64,000 nt of DNA from Ancylobacter defluvii (GCF_018390605.1 NZ_JAHBGD010000004.1:59795-123794), one strand, 5' to 3'. Shown: positions 8,865 to 17,834, numbered from the stretch's first letter. The notes: generated by a model not told the origin, from the letters alone. Numbers and translations: made by a program.

Positions 8865-11800
8865 ATGCCGGTATCGCCCGATAGCCCCGGCTGGCCGCTG
8901 ACCGAGGCGCAGAGCGGCCTGTGGTACGCGCAGCGGCTCGATCCGACGAATCCGCTGTTCAATACCGGCCAGTACATCGAGCTCACCGGCGCGCTGGACC
9001 TCGACGCCTTCCGATCTGCTGTATCGACGGCAGTGGAGGAGGCCGAGGCCCTGGCGCTGTGCATGTTCGAGGCGGCGGACGGCCCGCACCAGCTTCTTGA
9101 TCCCGCCCGGCGGCCGTCGTTGGAGGTGATCGATCTCTCGGGTGCGGTCGATCCGCTCGCCGCCGCCGAGGCCGACATCGCCCGTGACATGGCGACCCCA
9201 ATCGACCCGACGCGGGATCCGCTCGCGGCCGAGCGACTGTTCCGCCTCGGCCCGGAGCGCTTCGTCTGGCAGCAGCGCATCCATCACCTCGCCATCGACG
9301 GTTACGGCATGATCCTGCTCACCCAGCGGGTGGCCGATCTCTACAATGCAAGCCGGCGCAGCACCGCACCTGGCCCGGCATTGCCGGGGCTCGACGTGGT
9401 GCTGGCCGAGGATGGCGCCTATCGTGCCTCGGACAAGCGCAAGGCCGATGCCGTCTACTGGCGCGAAGCCTTCGCCGACCAGCCGGAAGTGGCGAGCCTC
9501 GCGGCCGGTGCGCCGGTGAGTGCCTTCAGCTTCCACCGCAGGGCGGTGGAGGTCGATGCCGTCACCATTTCCCGCCTGCATGCCCTGGCGCAGGAAAGCA
9601 CTATTCCCTGGCCCGATCTCCTCACCGCCTTCTGTGCCGTCTATTGCCAGCGCCATACCGGCACGGCGGAAGTGGTGCTCGGTGTGCCGCATATGGGCCG
9701 GCTCGGCAGCAAGGCGGCGCGGGTGCCGGCGATGCTGATGAATGTGCTGCCGCTTCGGGTGGCGCCGGCGCGGGGGGCGACGCGGGCGGATTTGCTCGCC
9801 TCGGTGGCACGCAGCCTGGTGAAGGCCCGCCGCCATGGTCGCTATCGCAGCGAGCAGTTGCGCCGCGACCTCAAGCTGATCGGCCGCCAGCGCCGCCTGC
9901 ACGGACCGCTGGTCAATGTGCTGCCTTTCGACGAGACGCCGCACTTCGAGGGCCTCGATGCCCGTCTGGAGGTGCTTAGCGCCGGGCCGGTGGACGACAT
10001 CACTTTCACCTTCCGTGCCCATGGCTCCAAAGGGTTGCGGCTCGAAATCGATGCCAATCCCGATCTCTATTCCGCCGACGAGGCGCTCGCCCATGCCCGC
10101 CGGCTCGACGCCTTCATCGCGGCGGCGCTTACGGCCGAACGGCTCGACGACGTGCCGACCGCCACGCCTGATGAGGCGCAGCGCCATCTCGTGGAGATGA
10201 ACGCCACAGCGCACGAGGTGCTGGATGTCACGCTCGTCGAACTGATCGAGGCGACCATGCGCCGGCAGCCGCAGGCGCCGGCGGTGCGTTTCGACGGCAT
10301 CGAACTCAGTTATGGAGAACTCGACCGGCGCAGCGCAGCGCTTGCCGCGCGGCTGGCGGAAGCCGGTGCCGGGCCGGGAGGCATCGTTGCGGTGGCGCTG
10401 CCGCGTTCTCTGGAATTGATTGTGGCGCTGGTGGCGGTTCTCAGGGCCGGCGCCGCCTATCTGCCGCTCGACCTTGCCCATCCCGATGAGCGGCTCGCAC
10501 GCATTCTCGGTTCGGCGAAGCCATGCATCGCCCTCGCTTTCGACGGCGATGCCGGTCGGCTGCTGCCGCATGTGGCCGTGCTCACGCCCGATGCCTGGCC
10601 GATCGCATCCGGGAGCCTGCCGTCGCCGCTGCCCGGGCCGGACGATGCGGCTTATGTCATCTACACCTCCGGTTCCACCGGCGAGCCGAAGGGGGTGGTG
10701 ATTGAGCACCGCGCCATCGTCAACCGCCTCGAATGGATGCGCCAGCACTACGGGATCGGACCGGATGCGCGCATCGTGCAGAAGACGCCGGCCACCTTCG
10801 ATGTCTCGGTGTGGGAGTTCTTCCTGCCGCTCATTTCCGGCGCGCTGCTGGTGGTGGCGCCGCCCGAGGCGCATCGCGATCCCGTGGCGCTGGCGCGGCT
10901 GTTCCGCGCCGAGAAGGTGACGACCGCGCATTTCGTGCCTTCCATGCTGGCGGCGTTCCTAGCCGAGCCGGCGGTGCGGAGGCTGGAACTGCGGCAGGTC
11001 TTCTGCTCCGGCGAAGAATTGCCGGCCGATCTGCGCGATCGCTTCCACCGCACCTTGAGCGCCGAACTGCATAATCTCTATGGGCCGACCGAGGCGGCGG
11101 TGGATGTCAGCTACTGGCCGGCAGGTCCCGACGACCGTGCCCGGCCGGTGCCGATCGGCTTTCCGGTATGGAACACCCGGCTCTATGTCCTCGACGAGGC
11201 CATGCGTGCGCAGCCGCCGGGCGTGCCGGGCCATCTCTTCCTCGCCGGGGTGCAACTGGCGCGCGGCTATCTCGGCCGGCCGGACCTGACCGGCGAGCGC
11301 TTCCTCGACGATCCCTTCGTGCCGGGCGAGCGCATGTATCGCTCGGGCGACCTTGCCTACTACCGGCCGGACGGGGCGGTGGTGTTCCTCGGCCGATCCG
11401 ATCATCAGATCAAGATCCGCGGCCTGCGTGTCGAGCTCGGCGAGATCGAGGCGGCGATCATGCAGAGTGGGCTGGCCCGGCAATGCGCTGTCATCGCTTC
11501 TCACGATGCGGTGGGTGCCCAGCGTATCGTGGCTTATGCCGTGGGCGTCGCGGATGTGGCGGTCCTGCGCGAGCGGCTGGCGGCGCGCTTGCCGGACTAC
11601 ATGGTGCCTTCCGCCCTCATCGTGCTCGACGCGCTGCCGGTGACGGCGAATGGCAAGCTCGACCGCGCGGCGCTGCCGGCGCCGGAATTTACCGGTGCGG
11701 AAGGACGTCCGCCGGAAACGCCGAGCGAGCGGCTGGTCGCACGATCGTTCCGCGAGGTGCTGGGGCTGGACGCGGAACCTTCGGCCGAGGACGATTTCTT

Positions 11801-12818
11801 CACGCTGGGCGGCGATTCGCTGCAGGCGGTGGCGCTGCTGCTGCGCCTCCGCGAGGCGGTCGGACGGGATCCCGGCCTCGGGGCGCTGTTCGCCGCACCG
11901 AGCGTGGCCAGCCTCGCTGCGGCGCTGGACGAGCACGGCGTGCCGGCCGATTTCGGCCTTGAGCCCGTCGTTCGGCTGATGGAGGGCGATCCCGACCTGC
12001 CGCCGCTCTTCGCCATCCATCCGGCCGGCGGGCTTTCCTGGTGCTATGGCGGCCTTGCGCGGACGCTGGCTCCGCGCCGCAGCGTCTACGGCCTGCAGGC
12101 GCCGGCTCTGTCGCCGGATCGGCCTTTACCGCCAAGCCTCGCCGACCTCGCCGCCGATTATGCCGGACGTATCCGGGCGGTGCGGCCGAACGGCCCCTAT
12201 CATCTTCTTGGCTGGTCGGTCGGCGGCATCCTTGCACAGGCGGTTGCGGTGGAGTTGCAGCGGCAAGGTGGCGAGGTCGGCGTCGTGGCGCTGCTCGACG
12301 CCTATCCGAGCGATTGCTGGCGTGCGGAACCGGAGCCAGCGCCTGACGCGGCGCTGAAAGCGCTGCTGGCGATTGCCGGACACGATCCCGACCGGCTGCC
12401 CGCGCTGGCCCTCAGCCGCGCCTCGGTCGTTGCCTTCCTGCGGGCCTCCGATAGCCCGCTCGGCACGCTTTCCGACGCCGCTCTCGACGGGGTGGTACGG
12501 GTGGTGGCGGGCAACAACCGGCTGGTGCGCGGCCATCACCACGCCGGTTTCGACGGCACGCTCACCTTCTTCCGCGCCGCATTGGATCACGAGGGGCGCG
12601 ATCTCACGCCTTCCAAATGGGCGCCCTATGCGGCTCATATCGACGTCATCGACATAGCCAGCCTGCACGCGCATCTCACCGGCCGCGAGGCGAGCGCCGC
12701 CATCGCACCGGTGCTGGCTGCCGCACTGGCTACCTGCGAGCAAGCGAAGGAAAACACATGCGCGACAATGGCCTCAGCGGACGCATCGCCTTCGTCACTG
12801 GTGCGGGCGGAGGCATAG
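8865..12818 (+). CDS. entF: Non-ribosomal peptide synthetase EntF-type (C-A-T-TE)
   Basis: 1317 residues, the size of E. coli EntF (1293). The order is a condensation domain with HHLAIDG near residue 140; an adenylation domain with VIYTSGSTGEPKG (about 600), FDVSVWEFF (about 645), HFVPSML, VFCSGEELP, LYGPTEAAVDVS and NGKLDR; a carrier domain with FTLGGDSLQAV (about 980); and a thioesterase with GWSVGG (about 1116) and a late His in HHHAGF. Reading the specificity positions by eye against EntF gives D-V-W-H-F-S-L-V-D-K, the serine code. It should build and cyclise dihydroxybenzoyl-serine units. The start ATG 8865 lies 5 bases after the carrier gene. The 3' end overlaps entA by 61 bases in another frame. 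Confidence 0.95.
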   Translation: MPVSPDSPGWPLTEAQSGLWYAQRLDPTNPLFNTGQYIELTGALDLDAFRSAVSTAVEEAEALALCMFEAADGPHQLLDPARRPSLEVIDLSGAVDPLAAAEADIARDMATPIDPTRDPLAAERLFRLGPERFVWQQRIHHLAIDGYGMILLTQRVADLYNASRRSTAPGPALPGLDVVLAEDGAYRASDKRKADAVYWREAFADQPEVASLAAGAPVSAFSFHRRAVEVDAVTISRLHALAQESTIPWPDLLTAFCAVYCQRHTGTAEVVLGVPHMGRLGSKAARVPAMLMNVLPLRVAPARGATRADLLASVARSLVKARRHGRYRSEQLRRDLKLIGRQRRLHGPLVNVLPFDETPHFEGLDARLEVLSAGPVDDITFTFRAHGSKGLRLEIDANPDLYSADEALAHARRLDAFIAAALTAERLDDVPTATPDEAQRHLVEMNATAHEVLDVTLVELIEATMRRQPQAPAVRFDGIELSYGELDRRSAALAARLAEAGAGPGGIVAVALPRSLELIVALVAVLRAGAAYLPLDLAHPDERLARILGSAKPCIALAFDGDAGRLLPHVAVLTPDAWPIASGSLPSPLPGPDDAAYVIYTSGSTGEPKGVVIEHRAIVNRLEWMRQHYGIGPDARIVQKTPATFDVSVWEFFLPLISGALLVVAPPEAHRDPVALARLFRAEKVTTAHFVPSMLAAFLAEPAVRRLELRQVFCSGEELPADLRDRFHRTLSAELHNLYGPTEAAVDVSYWPAGPDDRARPVPIGFPVWNTRLYVLDEAMRAQPPGVPGHLFLAGVQLARGYLGRPDLTGERFLDDPFVPGERMYRSGDLAYYRPDGAVVFLGRSDHQIKIRGLRVELGEIEAAIMQSGLARQCAVIASHDAVGAQRIVAYAVGVADVAVLRERLAARLPDYMVPSALIVLDALPVTANGKLDRAALPAPEFTGAEGRPPETPSERLVARSFREVLGLDAEPSAEDDFFTLGGDSLQAVALLLRLREAVGRDPGLGALFAAPSVASLAAALDEHGVPADFGLEPVVRLMEGDPDLPPLFAIHPAGGLSWCYGGLARTLAPRRSVYGLQAPALSPDRPLPPSLADLAADYAGRIRAVRPNGPYHLLGWSVGGILAQAVAVELQRQGGEVGVVALLDAYPSDCWRAEPEPAPDAALKALLAIAGHDPDRLPALALSRASVVAFLRASDSPLGTLSDAALDGVVRVVAGNNRLVRGHHHAGFDGTLTFFRAALDHEGRDLTPSKWAPYAAHIDVIDIASLHAHLTGREASAAIAPVLAAALATCEQAKENTCATMASADASPSSLVRAEA

Positions 12819-13534
12819 GCCGGGCGGTGGTCCGGCTGCTGGTGGAGGAAGGCGTGCGCGTCGTCGCCACCGATCGCGAGGCTGCGCTGCTGGCGCCGAT
12901 CGTCGCGGAGTACGGCGCCGGGGTGCGGACGGAGCTTCTCGATATCCGCTCCACCGAGGCGGTGGAGGCGGTAGTCGCGCGCATCGAGGCGGAGGAGGGG
13001 CCGATCGACCTCGGCGCCAGCGTCGCCGGGGTGCTGTCCTGGCAGACGGTGGTGGAGACCTCCGACGAGGAATGGAGCCGGGTGTTCGACATCAACGCCA
13101 AGGGGGTGTTCCGCCTCGGCCGGGCGCTGGCTCGCCGCATGCAGCCGCGCCGGCGCGGGGCCTTGGTGACGGTCGCCTCCAACGCCGCCGGGGTGCCGCG
13201 CCACGCCATGGCCGCCTATGCGGCTTCCAAGGCGGCGGCGGCGATGTTCACCCGCTGCCTCGGCCTCGAACTTGCTCCGCACGGCATACGCTGCAACATC
13301 GTGGCGCCGGGCTCGACGCTGACGCCGATGCAGACCGGCATGTGGGCGGATGAGAGCGGCGCGACGCAAGTCATTGCCGGAGCACCGGAAATCTTCAAGG
13401 CCGGCATCCCGCTCGGCAAGCTGGCGACGCCGGAGGACGTGGCGGAGGCGGTGGTGTTCCTGCTCTCCGCCCGCGCCGGGCACATCACCATGTCCGACCT
13501 CTATGTCGATGGTGGCGCTACCCTAAGGGCGTGA
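12758..13534 (+). CDS. entA: 2,3-dihydro-2,3-dihydroxybenzoate dehydrogenase
   Basis: 258-residue classical short-chain dehydrogenase. The NAD site is [12 protein letters not shown], the Asp in VVATDRE favours NAD, the strand motif NAAG lies in [13 protein letters not shown], and the catalytic YAASK follows, then [11 protein letters not shown] and a C-terminal LYVDGGATL. It oxidises 2,3-dihydro-DHB to 2,3-dihydroxybenzoate. ATG 12758 is chosen because AAGGA sits six bases upstream; this start lies inside the last codons of entF. The longer in-frame reading upstream is entF sequence in the wrong frame. It is the last gene of the plus-strand operon and converges with the fepC-like gene, only 2 bases separating the stops. 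Confidence 0.93.
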   Translation: MRDNGLSGRIAFVTGAGGGIGRAVVRLLVEEGVRVVATDREAALLAPIVAEYGAGVRTELLDIRSTEAVEAVVARIEAEEGPIDLGASVAGVLSWQTVVETSDEEWSRVFDINAKGVFRLGRALARRMQPRRRGALVTVASNAAGVPRHAMAAYAASKAAAAMFTRCLGLELAPHGIRCNIVAPGSTLTPMQTGMWADESGATQVIAGAPEIFKAGIPLGKLATPEDVAEAVVFLLSARAGHITMSDLYVDGGATLRA

Positions 13535-13536
13535 GA

Positions 13537-14352
13537 TCAGCCGGCCCGTGCCGAATCATCCCTCGCCGAGCCGTCTCTCACCGCGTCGACCATCACCTGC
13601 ACGAAGCCGTGCGAGCAGCGCTCGACGCGGGCCTCGACGCCATATACCCCGGCCAGCATCGCCGGGGTGATCGCCTGCGCGGGCGTGCCGTCGGAAACTA
13701 TATGTCCTTGAGATAGAACGACAATTCGGTCGCACCAGCGGGCGGCGAGGGCGATGTCGTGCAGCACCACCACCACCACGATGCCGCGCTCGCGCGCCAC
13801 GTCGCCGGCCAGCTTCATCACGGTGAGCTGGTGGCGGATATCAAGGGCGCTGGTGGGCTCGTCGAGCAGCAGCACCCTGGGCTGGCGCACCAGGCACTGG
13901 GCGAGGCCGGCGAGCTGGCGCTGGCCGCCGGAGAGCTCGTCGAGGCCGCGCATGGCGAGATCCGCGATGCCGAGACGGCGCAGGACATCGAGAGATTTTT
14001 GTTTCGGATCAGTATCTTGCGCCGAAGGCGTCGATTGCAGCGCGCTCAGCGTCGCTTCGAAGACCGAGAGCGAGACGCGCGGCGGCAGCGTCTGCGGCAT
14101 ATAGGCGACCTCGCGCGCATAGCCGGCCGGATCGAGGCCGGAGAGCTCGCGGCCATCGAGGCGGATCGAGCCGCGGGACGGGATCAGCCCGGCCATGGCG
14201 CGCAGCAACGTGGTCTTGCCGGCGGCGTTCGGTCCGACCAGTGCGGTGACCGATGAGGCCAGAATCCCGCCCAAGTCCAGCCCGTCGATGATCCGGCGCG
14301 CGCCATAGCCGACCGTGAGCCCGGCAAGGTCCAGTCGCGAGGCCGCCGCCAT
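13537..14352 (-). CDS. Iron-siderophore ABC transporter ATP-binding protein (FepC-like)
   Basis: About 271 residues of the FepC/BtuD ATPase family. Walker A is VGPNAAGKTTLL, the Q-loop region AYMPQTLPP, the signature LSGGQRQLAGLAQ, Walker B VLLLDEPTSALD, and the switch His lies in VVLHDIALAARWC. It powers import of the ferric siderophore with the permease encoded just upstream. ATG 14352 shares its A with the TGA of the permease gene (TGATG); GTG 14355 is possible. It would complete a transporter with the binding protein at 2732, although these genes are in a separate transcription unit. Confidence 0.93.
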   Translation of the reverse strand: MAAASRLDLAGLTVGYGARRIIDGLDLGGILASSVTALVGPNAAGKTTLLRAMAGLIPSRGSIRLDGRELSGLDPAGYAREVAYMPQTLPPRVSLSVFEATLSALQSTPSAQDTDPKQKSLDVLRRLGIADLAMRGLDELSGGQRQLAGLAQCLVRQPRVLLLDEPTSALDIRHQLTVMKLAGDVARERGIVVVVVLHDIALAARWCDRIVVLSQGHIVSDGTPAQAITPAMLAGVYGVEARVERCSHGFVQVMVDAVRDGSARDDSARAG

Positions 14353-15461
14353 CACAGCCGCTCCCGCCGCGACAGGATGAGTGCCATGAAGAACGGTATC
14401 CCGATAAGCGAGGTGACGATGCCGACCGGCAGCAGCGTGCCGGGCACGATCAGCTTGCTGGCGACGGAGGCGAACGACATCAGCCCGGCCCCTGTCAGCG
14501 CGCTCGCCGGCAGGTGGAAGCGATGGTCCTCCCCGACCAGCAGCCGGGAGATGTGCGGGGCGACCAGCCCGATGAAGCCGATGGTGCCGACGAAGGCGAC
14601 GCAGGTGCCGGCGAGCAGGCTCACCCGCAGCAGCGAGGCGAAGCGCAGCCGGCCGAGCGCGATGCCGAAGCTGCGCGCCCGGTCCTCGCCGAGGCGCAGC
14701 GCGGTCATCCGCCAGCTGTCGCGGAGGGCGAAGGGCATGACGATGGCGAGCACCGCCGCCAGCACCCCGAGCTTGGCCCAGGTGGCGCGGGCGAGCGAGC
14801 CCATCGACCAGAACACCAGCTGCTGCAGCGCTTCCTGGCTGGCGATGAACTGCACAAGTGCCACCAGCGCGTTGAAGGTAAACACCATGGCAATGCCGAA
14901 CAGCACCAGCGTCTCCACCCCGGTGCCGCGCATGCGGGCGAGCGCCTGCAGCAGCAGCACCGAGCCGAAGGCAAGCAGGAAGGCGAAGAGCGGCAGGTTC
15001 CAGTTGCCCGGCAGCCCCGGGATGGCGAGGCCGAGCACGATGGACAGCGCGGCGCCGAAGGCGGCGGCGGAGGAGACGCCGAGGGTGAAGGGGCTGGCCA
15101 GCGGGTTGTTGAGGATGGTCTGCATCTCGGCGCCGGACAGCGCCAGCGCCGCGCCGACCAGCACCGCCATCAGCGCCGCCGGCAGCCGCACCTCCCAGAC
15201 GATGACCCGGGTGCCGGCATCGGCGGCGGCGGGGTCGAGGAGGGTATGGATGACGGTGCCGATGGACAGGCCGGACGGCCCGGTTGCGATGTCGACCAGC
15301 ATCCCCACCGCCATGATGGCGAGCAGGCCGGCAAGAAGGGCGAGCCGCCGGCGCTGGCGGCGGGCATAGGCGTCGAGGGCGGTTGCATCACCAAGGGCGG
15401 CGCCGGCCGGCGCTTGCGGGAGGCTCTGCCCCGGCGGGGCCTGCGGCGACAATTCGGTCAT
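14352..15461 (-). CDS. Iron-siderophore ABC transporter permease (FecCD family)
   Basis: About 369 residues with roughly nine to ten membrane helices. Family blocks include VIVWEVRLPAALMAVLVGAA, ALSGAEMQTILNNPLASPF, LGVSSAAAFGAA, FVGTIGFIGLVAPHISRLL (the coupling region) and a final LLPVGIVTSLIGIPFFMALI. Only one permease gene is present, so it probably acts as a homodimer instead of an FepD/FepG heterodimer. ATG 15461 is preferred because GGGACGGAT precedes it; an in-frame ATG at 15518 lacks a ribosome site. The gene is transcribed away from the esterase at 15699, with an iron-box-like motif between them. Confidence 0.92.
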   Translation of the reverse strand: MTELSPQAPPGQSLPQAPAGAALGDATALDAYARRQRRRLALLAGLLAIMAVGMLVDIATGPSGLSIGTVIHTLLDPAAADAGTRVIVWEVRLPAALMAVLVGAALALSGAEMQTILNNPLASPFTLGVSSAAAFGAALSIVLGLAIPGLPGNWNLPLFAFLLAFGSVLLLQALARMRGTGVETLVLFGIAMVFTFNALVALVQFIASQEALQQLVFWSMGSLARATWAKLGVLAAVLAIVMPFALRDSWRMTALRLGEDRARSFGIALGRLRFASLLRVSLLAGTCVAFVGTIGFIGLVAPHISRLLVGEDHRFHLPASALTGAGLMSFASVASKLIVPGTLLPVGIVTSLIGIPFFMALILSRRERL

Positions 15462-15604
15462 ATCCGTCCCACTCGGCCTCGCCCCCGCCGCGTTGCGTTG
15501 CGCGACGCGGCGGGCCATGGGGCGCGGGCGGGCGGGTATCGCGACGGCGAACCGGGTTCATGCCCGAGCCATTCCAGCCGGTCAAGTTTCTGTTCCCGTT
15601 CGAT

Positions 15605-15622
15605 AAATTAGAATCGTTTCAG
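15605..15622. promoter_or_regulatory. Irr/ICE-like box in the divergent fepD / esterase promoter
   Basis: AAATTAGAATCGTTTCAG sits between two divergent genes of the siderophore island. On the minus strand it reads CTGAAACGATTCTAATTT, close to the inverted-repeat pattern of the rhizobial iron control element. Its core TAGAATCGTTT is identical to 2630-2640, upstream of the binding-protein gene. Function is inferred from the shared sequence, the AT-rich contrast and the context. Confidence 0.5.
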
Positions 15623-15698
15623 TATCTTCAGCCTTGCTTGCATCGGTCGGCCGGTGATTTAGATGCCCGAAGCAAATCGGCGGAGGCAGGTGAGGCGG

Positions 15699-16532
15699 AT
15701 GCAGCCGGGCATCGTCATCGAGGACAGCTCCTGGTTCGACCTCGCGCCGTGCGGCGGCGGGGCGCCCTATCGCATCCTGCTCGCCATGCCCAAGGGGCCG
15801 GCGCCGCCGGCGGGATTTCCGGTGCTTTACCTGCTCGATGCCAATGCCAGCTTCGCGACGCTGGTGGAGGCGCAGCGGCGCGGCGCCGAGCGGCCGGCTG
15901 GCACCGGCATCGGCCCGATGGTGCTGGTCGGCATCGGTCATCCGGCCGACGGCCTCTATGACCGCGCCCGGCGGATCTTCGACTACACCGCCGGGCCGTG
16001 CCGCGAAGAGGGCGAGACCCGCGCCACCGGCGGGCGCGACGGCTTCCTCGTCTTCCTGCGGCAGGTGCTGGGGCCGGCAGTGGCGGCGCGGGCGCCGGTC
16101 GATGCGCGGCGGCAGACGCTGGTCGGCCATTCGCTGGCCGGCGGCTTCGTGCTCGACGTGTTCGGCCGCGACAGCGGGGCGTTCGCCAATTATGTCGCGG
16201 TGAGCCCGTCGATCTGGTGGGACGAACAACGGCTTACCGACGGGCTGGCGCGGATTGAGGGCGCGCCGCGGCTGGCGCTCATCGTCGGCGAGTGGGAGGA
16301 GGCGCTGCCGCCGTGGCTGGCGGCGCAGCCGGGCGCGGCGACGATCGCCGAGCGCCGCGCCCGCCGGGCGATGGTGCATCGGGCTCGGGCTTTCGCCGAG
16401 CGGGCGCGGGCGGCCCTCGCCGGGCGCGGCGCGGCCGAGTTCGAATGCCTCGCCGGCGAGGACCATGCCTCGGTGGTGGCGCCGGCGCTGACGCGGGCGT
16501 TGCGGTTCGCGCTCGCCGATGCCGATGGGTAA
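15699..16532 (+). CDS. Siderophore esterase, alpha/beta hydrolase (Fes/IroE/BesA-like)
   Basis: About 277 residues. The nucleophile elbow is LVGHSLAGGF, followed by NYVAVSPSIWWDE, the typical serine-esterase block of the esterase-D/IroE family, and a late His in LAGEDHASVV. The early strand PVLYLLDANASFATLVEA and the segment MVLVGIGHPAD also match this family. By position it should hydrolyse the ferric catechol-serine lactone to release iron. No signal peptide is seen, so it is probably cytoplasmic. I prefer ATG 15699, which follows GAGGCAGGTGAGGCGG; ATG 15663 is in frame but has no ribosome site. It is divergent from the permease gene. Confidence 0.85.
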   Translation: MQPGIVIEDSSWFDLAPCGGGAPYRILLAMPKGPAPPAGFPVLYLLDANASFATLVEAQRRGAERPAGTGIGPMVLVGIGHPADGLYDRARRIFDYTAGPCREEGETRATGGRDGFLVFLRQVLGPAVAARAPVDARRQTLVGHSLAGGFVLDVFGRDSGAFANYVAVSPSIWWDEQRLTDGLARIEGAPRLALIVGEWEEALPPWLAAQPGAATIAERRARRAMVHRARAFAERARAALAGRGAAEFECLAGEDHASVVAPALTRALRFALADADG

Positions 16533-16688
16533 GGCGGCTCTGGCGACGAGGTGTTCGCCAAACTGTGATCGCCGCAGATGCCGTGCCGCCGTCGGCGCGC
16601 TGGATTTGCACGGCCTTCTGGTGGCGACGGCGATTTCCCGGCAGCCAAAACGGCTTTAAGGAGAGCGCGTTATTCGCGGAGCCACGAG

Positions 16689-17210
16689 ATGCCGAATCCC
16701 GATATGTCCAGCCTGGACGCGACCGCTGGTTTTCGCCGCCCGCTGGTGCTCGCGGCGTTGATCATCGCCGCCGGCGCGGCGGCGACGCTCGCCGGCGCCT
16801 GGTTCTTCCAGCTGGTGATCGGGCTGGCACCGTGCCCGCTCTGTCTGGAGCAGCGGCTGCCCTATTACGCGGCGGTGCCGCTGGGGCTGGTGGTGGCGAT
16901 GGTGGCGCGGCAGGGTCATGTGGGGATGGCGCGCGCGGGGTTGACGCTGCTCGGGCTGCTGATGCTGATCGGCTTCGGGCTGGCGCTTTATCATGCCGGG
17001 GTCGAATGGCACTGGTGGCAAGGGCCGACCGCCTGCTCCGGCGGCGCGCCGGCCACCTCGGCCAACCTGTTGCAGGATCTTCAGCAGGCGCGGGTGGTGC
17101 GCTGCGACGAGGCGCCGTGGCGCTGGCTCGGGCTGTCGCTGGCCGGCTGGAACGTGCTGATAGCCGCCACGCTGACGCTGGCGGCGGCGTGGGGCGTGCG
17201 CCGGCGCTGA
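16689..17210 (+). CDS. dsbB: Disulfide bond formation protein B (DsbB)
   Basis: 173-residue inner-membrane quinone reductase partner of DsbA, with four predicted membrane helices. The first redox pair is APCPLCLEQR between helices one and two. The second pair lies in the second periplasmic loop, in PTACSGG and VVRCDEAPW. DsbB reoxidises DsbA and passes electrons to quinone. ATG 16689 is preceded by GGAG at a suitable distance; ATG 16704 is an alternative. The gene is convergent with the HNH nuclease gene. Confidence 0.9.
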   Translation: MPNPDMSSLDATAGFRRPLVLAALIIAAGAAATLAGAWFFQLVIGLAPCPLCLEQRLPYYAAVPLGLVVAMVARQGHVGMARAGLTLLGLLMLIGFGLALYHAGVEWHWWQGPTACSGGAPATSANLLQDLQQARVVRCDEAPWRWLGLSLAGWNVLIAATLTLAAAWGVRRR

Positions 17211-17235
17211 GGGCGGAAGTGGTTGGGAGCGGCGA

Positions 17236-17258
17236 CCCTCTCCCCGAGGGGGAGAGGG
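17236..17258. repeat. GC-rich palindrome between convergent genes
   Basis: CCCTCTCCCC, a three-base loop GAG, then GGGGAGAGGG form a perfect 10-bp stem. There is no T-run, so it is not a textbook terminator. It lies between the convergent dsbB and HNH genes and may still stop or stabilise transcripts. A near-identical palindrome is at 26038-26060, so it looks like a dispersed short repeat. Confidence 0.65.
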
Positions 17259-17276
17259 AGCCTGTCGCGCGGGAGA

Positions 17277-17834
17277 CTACGGGTCGAGCTCGGTATCCCA
17301 GTAGAGATAGTCGACCCAGCTTTCATGCAGGTAATTGGGCGGGAAGTGCCGGCCGTTCTGGTGCAGGTCGAACACCGCCGGTTGGAAGGGCTTCTGCCGC
17401 GGCACCATTTTCGCTTCCGCCGGCATCAGGCTGCCCTTGCGCAGATTGCAGGGCGAGCAGGCGGCGACCACATTCTCCCAGGTCGTCAGCCCGCCGCGCG
17501 AGCGCGGGATGACGTGGTCGAAGGTGAGGTCGTCGCGCGAATCGCAGTACTGGCAGGTGAAGCGGTCGCGCAGGAACACATTGAAGCGGGTGAAGGCCGG
17601 CTGGCGGGCCGGGCGGATGAAGCTCTTGAGCGAGACGACGCTCGGCAGCCGCATCTGGAACTGGGCGCTGGAGACCTGCCGCTCGTAATATTCGACGATG
17701 TTCACCCGGTCGAGGAAAACCGCCTTGATGGCGTCCTGCCATGACCAGACCGAGAGGGGGTAATAGCTCAACGGGCGATAATCCGCGTTGAGCACGAGGG
17801 CCGGCCAGGCACCTGGGGACAAAGTCGCCGTCAA
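17277..17834 (-). CDS. HNH endonuclease family protein
   Basis: 185 residues. The zinc-finger pairs CQYCD and CSPCN flank the HNH core, which reads LTFDHVIPRSRGG then TWENVVAAC. The N-terminal half (VLNADYRPLSYYPLSVWSWQ, then VNIVEYYERQV) is typical of a conserved single-gene HNH family seen across alphaproteobacteria and cyanobacteria, of unknown cellular role. It is chromosomal and not beside methylases or phage genes, so restriction is unlikely. A possible minus-strand promoter, TTCACA (17919-17924) with a 16-base spacer and TATAGA (17897-17902), lies upstream. Confidence 0.88.
   Translation of the reverse strand: MTATLSPGAWPALVLNADYRPLSYYPLSVWSWQDAIKAVFLDRVNIVEYYERQVSSAQFQMRLPSVVSLKSFIRPARQPAFTRFNVFLRDRFTCQYCDSRDDLTFDHVIPRSRGGLTTWENVVAACSPCNLRKGSLMPAEAKMVPRQKPFQPAVFDLHQNGRHFPPNYLHESWVDYLYWDTELDP

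Noticed and set aside
8439..10931. 830-codon open frame antisense to entF
   Set aside because: High GC at third positions keeps the opposite strand open. The translation is Arg/His/Gly-rich with no recognisable motif, while the plus strand carries complete NRPS domains.
13531..13716. 61-codon plus-strand ORF after entA
   Set aside because: It lies antisense to the conserved C-terminus of the FepC-like ATPase and shows no independent features.
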